Positions 12,945-13,502 of a stretch of 13,502 nt of DNA are shown here, in pieces. The notes below the pieces were generated by a model. It was given only the letters and a program-made list of their open reading frames with translations. It was not told the origin of the DNA and did no database searches. The translations under genes were made by a program, and so were the position numbers. This DNA is from JBDRDI01 sp043820875 (GTDB lineage: Bacteria > Patescibacteriota > Patescibacteriia > Patescibacteriales > UBA12075), in NCBI GenBank assembly GCA_043820875.1, contig JBDRDI010000046.1, forward strand, positions 1 to 13,502, read 5' to 3'. The first letter of the stretch is position 1. Each line of letters begins with the position of its first letter.

Positions 12945-13502
12945 TTATTTACAAATATCGTTTTCCGGATGATCAAGACAAATTATCCGCGTTAATGTTT
13001 CTATTCTCTCTTTTAACTGACCAACCTCATTGTCTTTCTCTTGTTTTAATTCTTGAACGGATTTTATTATCACGGGCGTAAATCTATCATAATCAAGCGA
13101 CCATAAATTTTCTGAATCGTTGTCCGGCTTATTTACTACCTCCGGTATAACATCATAAACTTCCTGAGCTATTAATCCAAAAGTATTAATATGGTCTTCC
13201 AGCGTCAATTCGCCGTTAATAAACTCTGATGAATAATGGTCATAGCTTTTTGGTTTAAGCAACAACAGATCTTCCAATCCATATTCTATATCTCTCTGAT
13301 TTTTTTTCACGCGGCTATCAGACCAAGTATTCCACGAATATGCCCTCGCTCTTCCCCTTAAATTCGCACTGTTATTTTCCAGTTCCAATCTGAATGATGG
13401 CGCGCCGGTTCCGCCACCGCCTAATTTTACCGGCCTGGCAAAATAATTATAACTTCCGCCATAACCCCAGCTGAAAAACGTACCGTCAAAATAAGCGGCT
13501 TC
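12945..13502 (-). CDS. Peptidase S74 (intramolecular chaperone) domain protein, C-terminal part
   Basis: The minus-strand frame is open from the right edge to TAA at 12945, giving the last 185 residues of a larger protein. The first 60 or so are glycine- and aromatic-rich (GYGGSYNY, GGGGTGAPSF), like the repeat body of a fibre. Then comes the S74 domain: WSDSRVKKNQRDIEYGLEDL with the Ser-Asp/Lys pattern of the self-cleaving site, followed by GLIAQEVYDVIPEVV and LDYDRFTPVIIKSVQEL. Such domains help trimeric fibres to fold and then cut themselves off. A coiled coil (QELKQEK to LKERIETL) and the tail C-x-DHPEND-x-C follow. The start lies outside the window; a TTG within the frame at 13388 is internal. 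It is AT-richer than the convergent lipoprotein gene. Confidence 0.85.
   Translation of the reverse strand, partial: EAAYFDGTFFSWGYGGSYNYFARPVKLGGGGTGAPSFRLELENNSANLRGRARAYSWNTWSDSRVKKNQRDIEYGLEDLLLLKPKSYDHYSSEFINGELTLEDHINTFGLIAQEVYDVIPEVVNKPDNDSENLWSLDYDRFTPVIIKSVQELKQEKDNEVGQLKERIETLTRIICLDHPENDICK

Noticed and set aside
1..13502. tRNA, rRNA, CRISPR arrays, intact insertion sequences
   Set aside because: No cloverleaf with a CCA-type end, no regularly spaced repeats and no transposase reading frame were found on either strand.

Overview
The window looks like chromosomal DNA of a Candidate Phyla Radiation (Patescibacteria) bacterium, most likely of the Parcubacteria type. The grounds are AT-rich DNA, a ComEC that consists only of the membrane part, class III (anaerobic) ribonucleotide reductase as the only deoxynucleotide route seen here, small zinc-ribbon/membrane proteins, secreted proteins built from repeats, and start codons mostly without Shine-Dalgarno sequences. 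The genetic code is standard: ftsZ ends in TGA and an intact RF2 gene is present. The taxonomic placement is inference from gene content, not from a marker tree.

Layout. All genes but one lie on the minus strand. From left to right on the map: the 5' part of a zinc-ribbon/transmembrane/coiled-coil protein (1-350); a secreted C39-like cysteine peptidase with a duplicated N-terminal repeat (469-1515); a DnaQ-like DEDDh exonuclease (1626-2198); a 387-base stretch without a convincing gene but with a strong promoter and a hairpin (2199-2585); comEC (2586-3992); prfB (4062-5156); a small membrane protein (5169-5525); the nrd cluster nrdG (5536-6258), a 49-residue glycyl-radical peptide (6286-6435), nrdD (6513-8645) and nrdR (8710-9171); ftsZ (9500-10696); ftsA (10919-12181). 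The only plus-strand gene encodes a lipoprotein (12344-12859), and it converges on the C-terminal part of a peptidase S74 protein that runs off the right end.

The nrd cluster is the most interesting part. Its promoter (TTGACC, 16 bp, TATAAT) carries two NrdR boxes, one filling the spacer and one just after the predicted start of transcription, so NrdR probably represses its own operon. Two adjoining DnaA boxes lie about 120 bp farther upstream. The reductase itself appears to be split: the 710-residue NrdD has the ATP-cone, the active-site cysteines and the zinc-binding knuckle, but not the glycyl-radical loop, which is encoded by its own short gene between nrdD and the activase gene nrdG. 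A perfect 54-bp palindrome separates nrdR from nrdD.

ftsA and ftsZ are adjacent, but each has its own -35/-10 promoter with 17-bp spacing and its own intrinsic terminator. The ftsA promoter stands back to back with the lipoprotein promoter. At the right end, the lipoprotein and the convergent S74 protein end in the same cysteine motif (C-x-DHPEND-x-C) after a short coiled coil, although the two DNA sequences differ at synonymous sites. This suggests a shared, selected C-terminal module on two cell-surface proteins.
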